From Parundibacterium terreum (GTDB lineage: Bacteria; Pseudomonadota; Gammaproteobacteria; Burkholderiales; Burkholderiaceae_D), in NCBI RefSeq assembly GCF_014636315.1, contig NZ_BMED01000002.1:1208924-1272923 (forward strand): a stretch of DNA of 64,000 nucleotides, read 5' to 3'. The translations under genes were made by a program, and so were the position numbers. Under the pieces are notes generated by a model that saw only the letters and a list, made by a program, of their open reading frames with translations, made no database searches and had not been told where the DNA came from. Every line of letters starts with the position of its first letter. The first letter of the stretch is position 1. Below are positions 28,597 to 40,275 of the stretch, one piece after another.

Positions 28597-30867
28597 TTAA
28601 CCGGGGATCTTGTCCAGCTTGGCGATACTCAGGTCCAGCAGCTTCATCCCGTGCCGTCCAAAATTGATATGCGCCCTGGAATTGGCGCCGCTGCCTTCGA
28701 TATTGACAATCACGCCTTCACCAAACTTGGCGTGGAATACCGATTCGCCTATGCGCCAGGCATTCTTGTTGAAGCTTTGCGCTATCGTGTTGGCGCCGGT
28801 GCTGGGCGACTCGTCCCAGGCCGACTTGGAGCTGGCGAACCAGCTTGGCTGCGTCTTGGGTGACAGCCACTTCATTGCCTCTTCCGGTAATTCGTCGAAG
28901 AAGCGCGAGCGCATGTTATAGCGGGTCTGTCCGTGCAGCATGCGGGTCTGCGAGAAGCTCATGTACAGCCGCTTCCTGGCCCTGGTAATGGCCACATACA
29001 TCAGGCGCCGCTCTTCTTCCGCGCCGCCCTCTTCCTTGGCGCTGTTCTCATGCGGGAACAGGCCCTCTTCCAGGCCGCTAATGAATACCGCATCAAACTC
29101 CAGACCCTTGGCCGAATGCACTGTCATCAATTGCAGCGCATCCTGCCCGGCCTGCGCCTGATTGTCGCCAGCTTCCAGCGAAGCATGCGACAGGAAGGCA
29201 GACAAAGGTGACATCACCGCCGGCAGCGCCGCATCAGCATCAATGATCTCCACGCCGTCGGCAATCGTGATGACATTCGGCGTTGCCTGCGATGCAGGGC
29301 CAGCCAGTGCAGGCGCATCCAGACCGAAGCCTTCCTCGGACACAAACAGGGTGGCAGCATTGACCAGCTGCTCCAGATTTTCTATCCGGTCGGCGCCCTC
29401 TTTCTCGGTCTGGTAGTGCTCGATCAGGCTGCTGACTTCCAGCACGATCTGCACCATTTCCGGCAACGGTAATTGCTGGGTCTCGAAACGCGCCCCCTCA
29501 ATCAATTTGACAAAGGAAGACAGCGAAGATCCCGCCTTGCCCGCCACATACGGCACTGCGGCATACAGCGAAAGATTGTATTGCTTGGCCGCATCCTGCA
29601 ATTGCTCCAGCGAGCGGGCCCCGATGCCGCGCGCCGGGAAATTCACTACCCGCAGGAAGGCAGAATCATTGTGCGGATTGTCCATCAATTGCAGATAGGC
29701 GATCGCATGCTTGATCTCGGCCCGCTCAAAATAGCGCTGGCCGCCATACACGCGGTAAGGAATACCCGACGTGAACAAGGAGTGTTCGATCACGCGCGAC
29801 TGCGCATTGGAGCGATAAAGGATCGCGATTTCGCTGCGCAGTGAGCCTTCGCGTATCAGGTTTTTGGCCTCCTCGACTATCCATTGTGCTTCCTGGATAT
29901 CGCTGGTGGCCTCGTACACCCTGACCGGTTCACCATGGCCGGCATCGGTACGCAAGTTCTTGCCCAGGCGCTTGCTGTTGTTGGCGATCAGCGTATTCGC
30001 CGCATCCAGGATGTGGCCGTGCGAGCGGTAGTTCTGCTCCAGCTTGATCAGGTTCTGCACGCGGAACTCGCGTTCAAATGCCGACATATTGCCGACATTG
30101 GCACCACGGAAGGCATAAATACTCTGATCATCATCTCCGACGGCAAACACAGCGCCATGCTGGCCCGCCAATAGCTTCAACCATTTATATTGCAGGTCAT
30201 TGGTATCCTGGAACTCATCCACCAGGATATGCTTGAAACGCGCCTGGTAGTGCTCGCGCAGGGGCTGGTTACGGCTCAAGAGCTCGTAGCTGCGCAACAG
30301 CAGCTCGGCAAAGTCCACTACGCCTTCGCGCTGGCATTGCTGATCGTATAAGTCATACAGCTCCACCATCTTGCGCTCTATCGCATCATAGGCTTCCACT
30401 TCGCTGGCACGCAGACCGCTATCCTTGGCGCCATTGATGAAATACATCAGCGTACGGGGTGGATATTTCTCATCATCGACATTATTGGCCTTCAGCAAGC
30501 GCTTGATGAAAGAGAGCTGATCGGCTGAATCAAGGATCTGGAAAGTCTGCGGCAAACCCGCGTCGCGATGATGCGCGCGCAGCAAGCGGTTGCACAGGCC
30601 GTGGAAAGTACCTATCCACAAGCCGCGGGTATTGATCGGCAGCATGGCCGACAACCGCATCAGCATTTCCTTCGCGGCCTTGTTGGTGAAGGTCACTGCC
30701 AGGATGCCGTTGGCCGAAATTTGGCCGGTCTGCACCAGCCAGGCTATACGCGTGGTGAGTACGCGGGTCTTGCCCGAGCCGGCACCGGCCAGTATCAGCG
30801 CAGACTGCGCAGGCAGGGTCACAGCGGCAAGCTGCTCGGGATTCAGGTTATGGAGAAGATTTTGCAT
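28597..30867 (-). CDS. uvrD: DNA helicase II (UvrD)
   Basis: 756 aa superfamily 1A helicase: Walker A GAGSGKTR (28-35), motif II DEFQDTN, motif III GDDDQSIYAFRGA, motif V TVHSAKGLEFD and motif VI VAITRARKRLYMS. It unwinds DNA 3' to 5' in nucleotide excision and mismatch repair. The C-terminal tail (GVIVNIEGSGANSRAHINF, about 725-745) is the Tudor-like RNA-polymerase-binding region of UvrD/PcrA. It is a single gene. Confidence 0.96.
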   Translation of the reverse strand: MQNLLHNLNPEQLAAVTLPAQSALILAGAGSGKTRVLTTRIAWLVQTGQISANGILAVTFTNKAAKEMLMRLSAMLPINTRGLWIGTFHGLCNRLLRAHHRDAGLPQTFQILDSADQLSFIKRLLKANNVDDEKYPPRTLMYFINGAKDSGLRASEVEAYDAIERKMVELYDLYDQQCQREGVVDFAELLLRSYELLSRNQPLREHYQARFKHILVDEFQDTNDLQYKWLKLLAGQHGAVFAVGDDDQSIYAFRGANVGNMSAFEREFRVQNLIKLEQNYRSHGHILDAANTLIANNSKRLGKNLRTDAGHGEPVRVYEATSDIQEAQWIVEEAKNLIREGSLRSEIAILYRSNAQSRVIEHSLFTSGIPYRVYGGQRYFERAEIKHAIAYLQLMDNPHNDSAFLRVVNFPARGIGARSLEQLQDAAKQYNLSLYAAVPYVAGKAGSSLSSFVKLIEGARFETQQLPLPEMVQIVLEVSSLIEHYQTEKEGADRIENLEQLVNAATLFVSEEGFGLDAPALAGPASQATPNVITIADGVEIIDADAALPAVMSPLSAFLSHASLEAGDNQAQAGQDALQLMTVHSAKGLEFDAVFISGLEEGLFPHENSAKEEGGAEEERRLMYVAITRARKRLYMSFSQTRMLHGQTRYNMRSRFFDELPEEAMKWLSPKTQPSWFASSKSAWDESPSTGANTIAQSFNKNAWRIGESVFHAKFGEGVIVNIEGSGANSRAHINFGRHGMKLLDLSIAKLDKIPG

Positions 30868-31012
30868 TCCCAGATTATACGGGAGTGCGGCATGGGCGGT
30901 GATTTATGCTGCTGGCACCGTAAATAAGTGGCCCGTAAGCTAGCAGAGGGTAATCAAAGCAAGATAGCGCCTTATACTGGGAGCTAATTTAATCATTCCC
31001 AAGCTTCCAGCC

Positions 31013-31591
31013 ATGTTCTCAGCCTATAAAAGAAACACATTACTGCTGCTTATCATTGCCCTACTTGCCGCCTGCGCAACAAAACTGCCGCAACAGGAAA
31101 AAACCCACGAACTCGCTGTCAGACACTTGCTGCTTATGATGAACCAAAGATTGGCGGTAGCGCCACTGGTCGCCAAAAGCAAGTGGAACTCGGGCGCACC
31201 GGTTGACGATCCGGCGCGGGAACAGCAAATCCTTGACGATATTGGCTCAAGGGCAAAACAGGCAGGCCTGGATGCCAAGCTGGCGAAGGATTTCTTCCAG
31301 TCCCAGTTCGATGCAGGAAAAATCATCCAGCTTCAGTTGCATGCCAAATGGCGGCAGCAACACCTGCCAAATTTTGACAATGCGCCGGACCTCGGGCGCG
31401 ATGTGCGGCCTGTACTGGATAAATTGACCCCTGAATTGATCGCCGCCCTGAATGAACTGCAGACGCATCTGTGCGATGCAGACATTCAGCGACTGCTAGT
31501 CCAGCAAAGTATGCAAGTATTTACTGCCGAATGGGATCAGCCGACACGCGAGCGCGCGCTCGCGCCACTGCTTTGCACAAAGAATGCATGA
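31013..31591 (+). CDS. Exported chorismate mutase (AroQ gamma class)
   Basis: 192 aa. The N-terminus (RNTLLLLIIALLAACATK) is a signal peptide with a LAAC lipobox, so it is probably a lipoprotein or is secreted. The helical AroQ-gamma core follows: RLAVAPLVAKSKWNSGAPVDD, DPAREQQILDDI and AKDFFQSQFDAGKIIQ match the active-site arginine, lysine, aspartate-arginine-glutamate and glutamine positions of the class. It converts chorismate to prephenate outside the cytoplasm, where its purpose is not understood. It stands alone between uvrD and thiE. Confidence 0.87.
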   Translation: MFSAYKRNTLLLLIIALLAACATKLPQQEKTHELAVRHLLLMMNQRLAVAPLVAKSKWNSGAPVDDPAREQQILDDIGSRAKQAGLDAKLAKDFFQSQFDAGKIIQLQLHAKWRQQHLPNFDNAPDLGRDVRPVLDKLTPELIAALNELQTHLCDADIQRLLVQQSMQVFTAEWDQPTRERALAPLLCTKNA

Positions 31592-31630
31592 TTCTCTGCA
31601 GCCTTTTCCTGTCGCCGGTGGAGTCCACGC

Positions 31631-31654
31631 AGCCGGGGCTCCAAGGCCCCGGCT
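31631..31654. terminator. Strong hairpin between the chorismate mutase gene and thiE
   Basis: Perfect 9-bp GC-rich stem AGCCGGGGC (31631-31639) and GCCCCGGCT (31646-31654) with loop TCCAAG. It overlaps the thiE stop codon at 31653. No U-run on either side, so it may end transcription only in part or protect 3' ends. Confidence 0.5.
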
Positions 31655-32291
31655 AAGTCCTTGCCGCAAATAAAGCGGCAAAAGCTGCTGCCGCCGCTTG
31701 AGTATCCTGCGCCATATACACACTGCTGATTGCCGCGACCATATCGGCTCCTGCCGCCACCAGCGGTGCTGCATTGTCCACCGTCATGCCACCTATCACC
31801 ACATTCGGCAAGGGAATTTCAGATTTTGCCTGGCCGATGATACTGTGCGGCGTCGTCACCGCATATTTTTTGACTCGCGAAGGGTAAAAACCGCCGAATG
31901 CAACGTAGCTTGCCTCCGTGTCACGAGCAAGGCGCGCCAATTGCATATCGCCATAGCAGGACGCGCCAACGATTTTCTCTTTGCCCAAGCGCATGCGTAC
32001 TTCTGCCACTGAGGCATCCGTGCCACCTACATGTACACCATCTGCATCCAGCTCCAGGCACAGATTAACGTGATCGTTGATGATGAAGGTGCGTTGATAG
32101 TGCCTGCATAGCTGCAGCAACGCATGCGCCTGTTCATGGCGCAGGGCCTCCCCGGCAAACTTGTGCCGGTACTGCACAACTGCCGCTCCGCCCAGCAAGG
32201 CCTGCTCTGTCGCATCCAGTAATTTTTGCGTATCGTCCCAATCGGGCGTCACAAGGTAGAGGCCTTTCAACAGGTTTGATAATGTTGTCAT
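31653..32291 (-). CDS. thiE: Thiamine-phosphate synthase
   Basis: 212 aa TIM barrel that joins HMP pyrophosphate and thiazole phosphate to thiamine phosphate. Family signs: YLVTPDWDDTQ near the N-terminus, QYRHK (about 41-45), HVGGTDASV, the pyrophosphate loop GASCYGD and PNVVIGGMTVDNAAPLVAAGA. Last gene of the thi operon, 13 bp after thiD. Confidence 0.95.
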   Translation of the reverse strand: MTTLSNLLKGLYLVTPDWDDTQKLLDATEQALLGGAAVVQYRHKFAGEALRHEQAHALLQLCRHYQRTFIINDHVNLCLELDADGVHVGGTDASVAEVRMRLGKEKIVGASCYGDMQLARLARDTEASYVAFGGFYPSRVKKYAVTTPHSIIGQAKSEIPLPNVVIGGMTVDNAAPLVAAGADMVAAISSVYMAQDTQAAAAAFAALFAART

Positions 32292-32304
32292 ACGTTTTCA
32301 GCTT

Positions 32305-33114
32305 TTAAGAAATTTTAATACGGGCCGGAATCAATTGCCCCGCAGCGATAATGAATGCGTCTGTCAGCGCCTGCTGGCAATAACCCTGCGCGTTGTCCAG
32401 CGCATCCTCCATTGTTCGTCCCAAGGCCAGTTGGGCGGCAATGGCCGCAGCCAGCGTGCAGCCGCTGCCGTGAAATTCCCCTTGCAAGCGCGGCCACGCC
32501 CACTCCTTGCGCCAACCACCCACTCCCATGCTCAGCCAGCGGTTGCTGACCTGCTCTCCACTACCGTGCCCCCCTTTGAGCAGCACATCAGCACACGCGT
32601 TCTGCAGCAGGCACCGCGCCTGCTGCAGCAGGGAATCCCCGGCCGGATGCAATAAGGCGGCTTCCGGCAGATTCGGCGTAATCAAGGTCGCCACTTCCAG
32701 CAAGGGCGTGATCACATTGATTGCGTTTTCCACCGCCAATGCATCGCCATGCCCGCTGCCCAACACCGTATCCAGCACTACCGGCAAATCGGGCTGGGTC
32801 AGCTTCATGCCGCGTATCAGGTCTGCAATCACCAGCGCATTGCCGCGGCTGCCGGCTATACCCAGCTTGACAGCTGCAACAGGCACACTCGCAAGCAACG
32901 CTTGCGCCTGCTGCCGTACCAGTTCAGGCGCGACCGCATGCACCGCCTGCACGCGGTTATTATCTTGCACCGTCAACGCCGTGATCACCGTCAGCGCATG
33001 CGCGCCTTGCGCAGCAATCGCCTGTATATCGGCCTGTATGCCGGCACCACCGCTAGGGTCGCTGCCGGCAAAAACCAGGACGCAAGCGCGCTTGGGAGGT
33101 CCAGACAGCGACAT
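32305..33114 (-). CDS. thiD: Hydroxymethylpyrimidine/phosphomethylpyrimidine kinase
   Basis: 269 aa ribokinase-fold enzyme that phosphorylates HMP and then HMP phosphate. AGSDPSGGAGIQADI is at about 16-30 and the ATP/anion-hole loop GSGCTLAAAI near the C-terminus. The ATG at 33114 shares one base with the thiG stop (TGATG), so it is translated by re-initiation; the TTG 3 nt upstream is less likely. Confidence 0.95.
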   Translation of the reverse strand: MSLSGPPKRACVLVFAGSDPSGGAGIQADIQAIAAQGAHALTVITALTVQDNNRVQAVHAVAPELVRQQAQALLASVPVAAVKLGIAGSRGNALVIADLIRGMKLTQPDLPVVLDTVLGSGHGDALAVENAINVITPLLEVATLITPNLPEAALLHPAGDSLLQQARCLLQNACADVLLKGGHGSGEQVSNRWLSMGVGGWRKEWAWPRLQGEFHGSGCTLAAAIAAQLALGRTMEDALDNAQGYCQQALTDAFIIAAGQLIPARIKIS

Positions 33115-33908
33115 CAAACCACGCGGCCCGCCATCGGCGACGAAGGCGATGCGCTGAAACGTTTTGCAATCCGCCCCGCCAGCCAGGCCTCGCGGCCTGC
33201 TTCCACAGCCAGCCCCATCGCCCGCGCCATGCGCACCGGATCCTGCGCGCCGGCAATCGCAGTATTCATCAGCACGCCATCGCAGCCCAGCTCCATCGCG
33301 ATTGCCGCATCCGAAGCAGTACCGACACCGGCATCCACCAGCACCGGCACTCTCGCCTGCTCAATGATCAGCGACAAATTCCAGGGATTGAGTATGCCCA
33401 TGCCCGAGCCTATCAGCGACGCCAGCGGCATCACCGCAACACAGCCTATATCCTCCAGCATGCGCGCCTGGATAGGATCATCGCTGCAATACACCATCAC
33501 ATCGAAACCATCCTTGACCAGCGTCTTGGCAGCCTTCAGGGTCTCCGGCATATTGGGAAACAAAGTCTTTTCATCCCCCAAAACTTCCAGCTTGCACAGC
33601 TTGTGCCCGCCCAGCAGCTCACGCCCCAGTTGCAGCGTATACACTGCATCCTCTGCGTTATAACACCCGGCTGAATTAGGCAGTATCGTGTATTTGCTGG
33701 GCGGCACCGCATCCAGCAGGCTGGGGGCATTCGGATCCTGGCCGATATTGACGCGGCGAATCGCCACCGTGATGATCTCAGCCCCGCTGGCTTCGGTGGC
33801 GAGCCTGGTCTGCTCCAGGTCCTTGTATTTTCCGCTGCCTACCAGCAGGCGTGACTTATAGGTTTTTCCGGCGATCGTGAGGCCGGGAGTTTGAGTATCG
33901 ATTGGCAT
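33114..33908 (-). CDS. thiG: Thiazole synthase
   Basis: 264 aa TIM barrel that condenses DXP, dehydroglycine and ThiS thiocarboxylate. Signatures: [14 protein letters not shown] (about 18-31), the Schiff-base lysine region [14 protein letters not shown], and [22 protein letters not shown]. It requires the partner ThiS, whose gene lies upstream across an unusual 345-bp gap. Its stop overlaps the thiD start by one base. Confidence 0.96.
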   Translation of the reverse strand: MPIDTQTPGLTIAGKTYKSRLLVGSGKYKDLEQTRLATEASGAEIITVAIRRVNIGQDPNAPSLLDAVPPSKYTILPNSAGCYNAEDAVYTLQLGRELLGGHKLCKLEVLGDEKTLFPNMPETLKAAKTLVKDGFDVMVYCSDDPIQARMLEDIGCVAVMPLASLIGSGMGILNPWNLSLIIEQARVPVLVDAGVGTASDAAIAMELGCDGVLMNTAIAGAQDPVRMARAMGLAVEAGREAWLAGRIAKRFSASPSSPMAGRVV

Positions 33909-34253
33909 AATTTTCCCTGTTGCCCTTTTGGGCGTTCGAAGCGATTACTTAACAAGCAGGTTTCACTTCGTCGTTACAGGCCGGGGGTGGCCCGGCGGCC
34001 ACTCACTTTTTCTTGCTTCGCCAAGAAAAAGTAAGCAAAAAGAAGGCGACCGCAGACTTGCCCTTTGGGTGATGGGCAAGCCCATCACATTTTCCGCATC
34101 ACAAAAAATGGGAAATGAACGAAACTCGCCTATGGCTCAAACAACGTTCATTTCTGATCCATTTTCTGTGAAGCGAAAAATGCAGCGTCCCCAGCGGATT
34201 AAAGTCAAAACCAACAGCCAACCAGGCTAACCAAGCTTTAAGGATCGGGCTTT
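33909..34253 (-). other. 345-bp non-coding gap inside the thi operon
   Basis: The gap lies between thiS and thiG where many betaproteobacteria have thiO. It holds a block of hairpins (33985-34182, listed separately) and a 100-codon plus-strand frame that runs through the hairpins and looks spurious. No remnant of a glycine oxidase was found in any frame. Confidence 0.6.
33985..34182. repeat. Multi-hairpin block in the thiS-thiG gap
   Basis: Successive inverted repeats: ACTTTTTCTTG (34005-34015) with CAAGAAAAAGT (34022-34032), perfect; CTTGCCC (34057-34063) with GGGCAAG (34074-34080); overlapping it, GTGATGGGC (34069-34077) with GCCCATCAC (34080-34088); then a 95-bp imperfect palindrome 34088-34182 whose inner arms AAATGAACG (34113-34121) and CGTTCATTT (34145-34153) are perfect and whose outer parts (AAAATGG/CCATTTT; CGCATCACA/TGTGAAGCG) nearly so. 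The first unit resembles dispersed repeats I recall from Burkholderiales and xanthomonads; this is memory, not a search result. Confidence 0.7.
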
Positions 34254-34454
34254 TTATCCGCCGCCGATTGCACGTACTACATCCACCTTATCGTTCTGGC
34301 TAAGAACATAAGTCGTCCATAGGGGGCGCGCAACGATAGCGCGGTTGACCGCCACGGCTATCGCCTGACTGGATAAGCCAAGCACATCAACCAGTTCAGA
34401 CAGGCTCTGCCCCTCTTTCAGTTGGTGAGCCGAACCATTCAACTCGATTTCCAT
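34254..34454 (-). CDS. thiS: Sulfur carrier protein ThiS
   Basis: 66 aa ubiquitin-like protein from the ATG at 34454 (MEIELNGSAHQLKEG), ending in the required Gly-Gly (AIGGG). The C-terminal glycine is adenylated by ThiF and thiocarboxylated to provide the thiazole sulfur. One extra glycine appears before the stop (IGGG), but the last two residues still fit. It follows thiC by 13 bp. Confidence 0.94.
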   Translation of the reverse strand: MEIELNGSAHQLKEGQSLSELVDVLGLSSQAIAVAVNRAIVARPLWTTYVLSQNDKVDVVRAIGGG

Positions 34455-34467
34455 ATCCACTCCGTCG

Positions 34468-36547
<2,080 letters not shown>

Positions 36548-36763
36548 ATTTTTCGCGCGGCAAAAACTTCTTTGCCGCAGCGAGTCCGAATTATAAGGTT
36601 TTTTGGCGGCCCGTCACCACTAAATATTGGATACCGCATATAGCCGGGCACAGATAAGGGAAGATGGCGGAAATTTTTCTTTTATTTGCTTTTATGCAAG
36701 TCAAACCGCGCTTTTAATTCCCTCTTGGCTGTTTTTTCGCATATGCAGCGGCATAGTCTCATT

Positions 36764-36769
36764 TATAAT
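36764..36769 (+). promoter_or_regulatory. Probable -10 element of valS
   Basis: A consensus TATAAT 39 bp before the valS ATG. No good -35 at 16-18 bp was seen, so the assignment rests on the hexamer and location only. Confidence 0.4.
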
Positions 36770-36807
36770 CAATGGTTTAGCATATATCTCACCACCACTG
36801 ACACATT

Positions 36808-39642
36808 ATGGAATTAGCCAAGTCTTTTGAGCCCGCAGAAATCGAACAATACTGGCGTAGTGAATGGGAACAGCGCGGATATTTCACCGCCTCCATGGAC
36901 GCAGCCAAACAATCGTTCAGCATACAGTTGCCGCCGCCGAACGTCACCGGCACGCTGCACATGGGCCATGCGTTCAACCAGACCATCATGGATGGCCTGA
37001 CGCGCTACTACCGCATGCGCGGCCACAATACCGCCTGGATACCCGGCACCGATCACGCCGGTATCGCAACGCAAATCGTCGTGGAACGCCAACTGGATGC
37101 GCAAAAAATTTCCCGCCACGACCTGGGCCGTGAAAAATTCCTGGAAAAAGTGTGGGAGTGGAAGGAAAAGTCCGGCTCCACCATCACCGGCCAGATGCGC
37201 CGCATGGGTGCATCCGCCGACTGGCATCGTGAATATTTCACGATGGATGCGCCTCGCTCCAAGGTAGTGACAGAGGTATTCGTGCGCCTGGTAGAACAAG
37301 GCCTGATCTATCGCGGCAAGCGCCTGGTGAACTGGGATCCGGTATTGGGCACTGCGGTTTCCGATCTGGAAGTGCAGTCCGAAGAAGAAGACGGCTCGAT
37401 GTGGTTCATCCGCTATCCGCTGGCGGACGGCAGTGGCCAGATCACGGTAGCGACTACGCGCCCTGAGACCATGCTGGGCGACGTCGCCGTGGCGGTGGAT
37501 CCTACCGACGAGCGCTATGCGCACCTGGTCGGCAAGATGCTGAAGCTGCCGCTGTCGGACAGGGAAATCCCCATCATCAAGGATGAGTACGTTGACAAGG
37601 AATTCGGCACCGGCTGCGTGAAGATCACGCCTGCGCATGACTTTAACGATTATGCGATAGGCCAGCGCCACAATCTGGAAAAAATCAGCATCCTGACTTT
37701 GGATGCGAAGATCAGCGATCAGGCACCGGTGAAATACCAGGGCCTGGACCGTTTCGTCGCCCGCAAGCAGATCGTTGCCGACCTGGATGCGCTGGGCCTG
37801 CTGGAGCAGGTAAAGCCGCATAAATTGCAGGTACCGCGCGGTGACCGCACCGGCGTAGTGCTAGAGCCTATGCTGACCGACCAATGGTTCATGGCAATGA
37901 GCAAGCCTGCGCCTGAGGGCACACTGTTCCCGGGAAAATCCATAGCGGAAGTGGCGCTGGAAAAAGTCGCTACCGGCGAAATCAAATTCGTGCCGGAAAA
38001 CTGGAGCACCACCTACAACCAGTGGCTGAACAATATCCAGGACTGGTGCATTTCACGCCAGTTGTGGTGGGGCCATCAGATCCCGGCATGGTTTGGCGAC
38101 GATGGCCAGATCTTTGTTGCCCGCAGCGCCGAAGAGGCGCAAGCAAAAGCAACCGCGCAGGGTTATACCGGCGCATTGAAGCGCGATGAAGACGTACTGG
38201 ATACCTGGTTCTCGTCAGCGCTGGTGCCTTTCTCCACGCTGGGCTGGCCTGAAGATACGCCGGACCTGAAATTGTTCATGCCGTCTTCGGTATTGGTCAC
38301 CGGTTTCGACATCATTTTCTTCTGGGTAGCTCGCATGGTGATGATGACCACACACTTCACCGGCAAGGTACCTTTCGATACCGTCTACGTACATGGCTTG
38401 GTGCGCGACTCCAGCGGCCAGAAGATGTCCAAATCCAAGGGCAATACACTGGACCCTATCGACCTGATCGACGGCATCAGCGTGGACGAGCTGGTCGCCA
38501 AGCGCACCACCGGCCTGATGAATCCCAAGGATGCAGCCAAGATAGAAAAAGCCACGCGCAAGGATTTCGCCGACGGCATTACCGCCTACGGTACCGATGC
38601 TTTGCGCTTCACCATGGCCAGCTATGCATCGCTGGGCCGCAATATCAACTTCGACCTCGGCCGCTGCGAAGGCTACCGCAATTTCTGCAACAAGCTGTGG
38701 AATGCAACCCGCTTCGTGCTGATGAATACCGAAGGCAAGGATTGCGGACTGGAAGAGCATACGAAGGAAGATTGCGCAGCAGGCTACCTGGACTTTTCCC
38801 AGGCAGACCGCTGGATCGTCTCCACGTTACAGCGCACCGAAGCGGATATCGCCAAGGGTTTTGCCGACTACCGCTTTGACAATATCGCTTCCAGCATCTA
38901 CAAGTTTGTATGGGATGAATACTGCGACTGGTATCTGGAAGTAGCGAAAGTGCAGATACAGAACGGCACGGAAGCGCAACAGCGCGCCACCCGCCGCACC
39001 TTGCTGCGCGTACTGGAAACCACGCTGCGCCTCGCGCATCCGGTGATCCCTTTCATCACTGAAGCCCTGTGGCAAACAGTGGCACCGTTAGCCGGTCGCA
39101 AGCTGGAAGCGGAAGATTCCATCATGCGCCAGGTCTATCCGATTTCGCAGCCGGAAAAAATCGACGAGAAGGCTGAAGGCTGGATGTCGGCGCTGAAAGC
39201 AATGACGGATGCCTGCCGCAACCTGCGCGGTGAAATGCAATTGTCGCCTGCAGTGCGCGTACCCCTGCTGATGCAAGCCGCTAATGCGGAAGACAAACTC
39301 AGGATGCAGGCTTTTGCACCTTACCTGCAGGCGCTGGCAAAATTGTCTGAAGTGCAGGTGCTGGACGCCTTGCCGGAATCCCCTGCACCGGTGTCCGTTG
39401 TTGGCGATGCCAAGCTGATGCTGAAAGTGGAGATCGACGTTGCTGCAGAGCGCGAGCGCCTGAATAAGGAAATCGCGCGCCTGGATGCTGAAATTGCCAA
39501 GGCGCAAGCCAAACTGGGTAATGAAAGCTTTGTCGCCCGCGCACCGGTACAAGTGGTAGAGCAAGAGAAGGAGCGCATGGCGGCCTTCTCGGCAACGCTG
39601 GAAAAACTGCGCGAGCAGTTTGCTAAATTGCCGGCAGCCTAA
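36808..39642 (+). CDS. valS: Valyl-tRNA synthetase
   Basis: 944 aa class Ia synthetase: HMGH at 51-54 ([11 protein letters not shown]), the CP1 editing domain in the middle ([11 protein letters not shown]), KMSKS at 539-543, an anticodon-binding helical domain and a C-terminal coiled-coil arm (about 880-940, [20 protein letters not shown]). Single gene with a TATAAT upstream; divergent from the thi operon. Confidence 0.98.
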   Translation: MELAKSFEPAEIEQYWRSEWEQRGYFTASMDAAKQSFSIQLPPPNVTGTLHMGHAFNQTIMDGLTRYYRMRGHNTAWIPGTDHAGIATQIVVERQLDAQKISRHDLGREKFLEKVWEWKEKSGSTITGQMRRMGASADWHREYFTMDAPRSKVVTEVFVRLVEQGLIYRGKRLVNWDPVLGTAVSDLEVQSEEEDGSMWFIRYPLADGSGQITVATTRPETMLGDVAVAVDPTDERYAHLVGKMLKLPLSDREIPIIKDEYVDKEFGTGCVKITPAHDFNDYAIGQRHNLEKISILTLDAKISDQAPVKYQGLDRFVARKQIVADLDALGLLEQVKPHKLQVPRGDRTGVVLEPMLTDQWFMAMSKPAPEGTLFPGKSIAEVALEKVATGEIKFVPENWSTTYNQWLNNIQDWCISRQLWWGHQIPAWFGDDGQIFVARSAEEAQAKATAQGYTGALKRDEDVLDTWFSSALVPFSTLGWPEDTPDLKLFMPSSVLVTGFDIIFFWVARMVMMTTHFTGKVPFDTVYVHGLVRDSSGQKMSKSKGNTLDPIDLIDGISVDELVAKRTTGLMNPKDAAKIEKATRKDFADGITAYGTDALRFTMASYASLGRNINFDLGRCEGYRNFCNKLWNATRFVLMNTEGKDCGLEEHTKEDCAAGYLDFSQADRWIVSTLQRTEADIAKGFADYRFDNIASSIYKFVWDEYCDWYLEVAKVQIQNGTEAQQRATRRTLLRVLETTLRLAHPVIPFITEALWQTVAPLAGRKLEAEDSIMRQVYPISQPEKIDEKAEGWMSALKAMTDACRNLRGEMQLSPAVRVPLLMQAANAEDKLRMQAFAPYLQALAKLSEVQVLDALPESPAPVSVVGDAKLMLKVEIDVAAERERLNKEIARLDAEIAKAQAKLGNESFVARAPVQVVEQEKERMAAFSATLEKLREQFAKLPAA

Positions 39643-39754
39643 GCAGTTTTCTCTTCCTCGTTAAAGTAGATGCTCTAAAAAATATGTACGCGGCCGAAGT
39701 TTGTGCCGCGTACAATTGTTTTAACACTACTAAAAAGTTGGAAATGGAGACACC

Positions 39755-40219
39755 ATGAAAAAATTCGCCCTGGTCACCCTGTTGGCCCCGCTTGCGCTGA
39801 TGCTGTGCACCCATGTAGCCCACGCAGAAGACGCGCTGACCTCCACTCCGGTCGGACTATGGAAAAGCATAGACGACAAGTCCGGCAAACCCAAGGCCCT
39901 GATACGCATTACTGAAACCGGCGGCGAGCTGCAAGGCAAGATAGAGAAGCTGTTCATTGAAGGCGATGCAGAAAAAAATCCCAAGTGCGATCAGTGCACA
40001 GGCGCCAACAAGGACCAGCCCATCATAGGCATGACCATATTATCCGGCCTGAAAAAAGATGGCGATGAATACACCGGCGGCAAGATCCTCGATCCGGGCA
40101 ACGGCAAGCTGTATAACAGCAAACTGAGCGTGATTGAAAACAACAAGAAACTGAACGTGCGTGGCTATATAGGCGCGCCGCTGTTTGGGCGTACCCAGAC
40201 CTGGATACGCGAACAGTAA
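39755..40219 (+). CDS. DUF2147 family periplasmic protein
   Basis: 154 aa with a good GGAGA site. Signal peptide MKKFALVTLLAPLALMLCTHVAHA, then the DUF2147 pattern: PVGLWKSIDDKSGKPKALIR, a CDQC pair (about 80-83), GGKILDPGNGKLYNSKLSV and LNVRGYIGAPLFGRTQTW. The fold is a small lipocalin-like beta barrel of unknown function, exported to the periplasm. The two cysteines may form a disulfide. Confidence 0.9.
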   Translation: MKKFALVTLLAPLALMLCTHVAHAEDALTSTPVGLWKSIDDKSGKPKALIRITETGGELQGKIEKLFIEGDAEKNPKCDQCTGANKDQPIIGMTILSGLKKDGDEYTGGKILDPGNGKLYNSKLSVIENNKKLNVRGYIGAPLFGRTQTWIREQ

Positions 40220-40229
40220 ATGATCATTA

Positions 40230-40258
40230 AAAAAAGGAGCCTGCGGCTCCTTTTTTAT
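40230..40258. terminator. Bidirectional terminator after the DUF2147 gene
   Basis: GGAGCC (40236-40241) and GGCTCC (40245-40250) with A-run before and T-run after. It serves the plus-strand DUF2147 gene and the minus-strand pyrC-DUF3025 pair that stops at 40276. Confidence 0.92.
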
Positions 40259-40275
40259 TCGAGGGAAACGTCTTC

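Noticed and set aside
33928..34230. 100-codon frame in the thiS-thiG gap
   Set aside because: It is on the opposite strand to the operon and its sequence is dictated by the hairpin block; K/R/Q-rich translation without a family.
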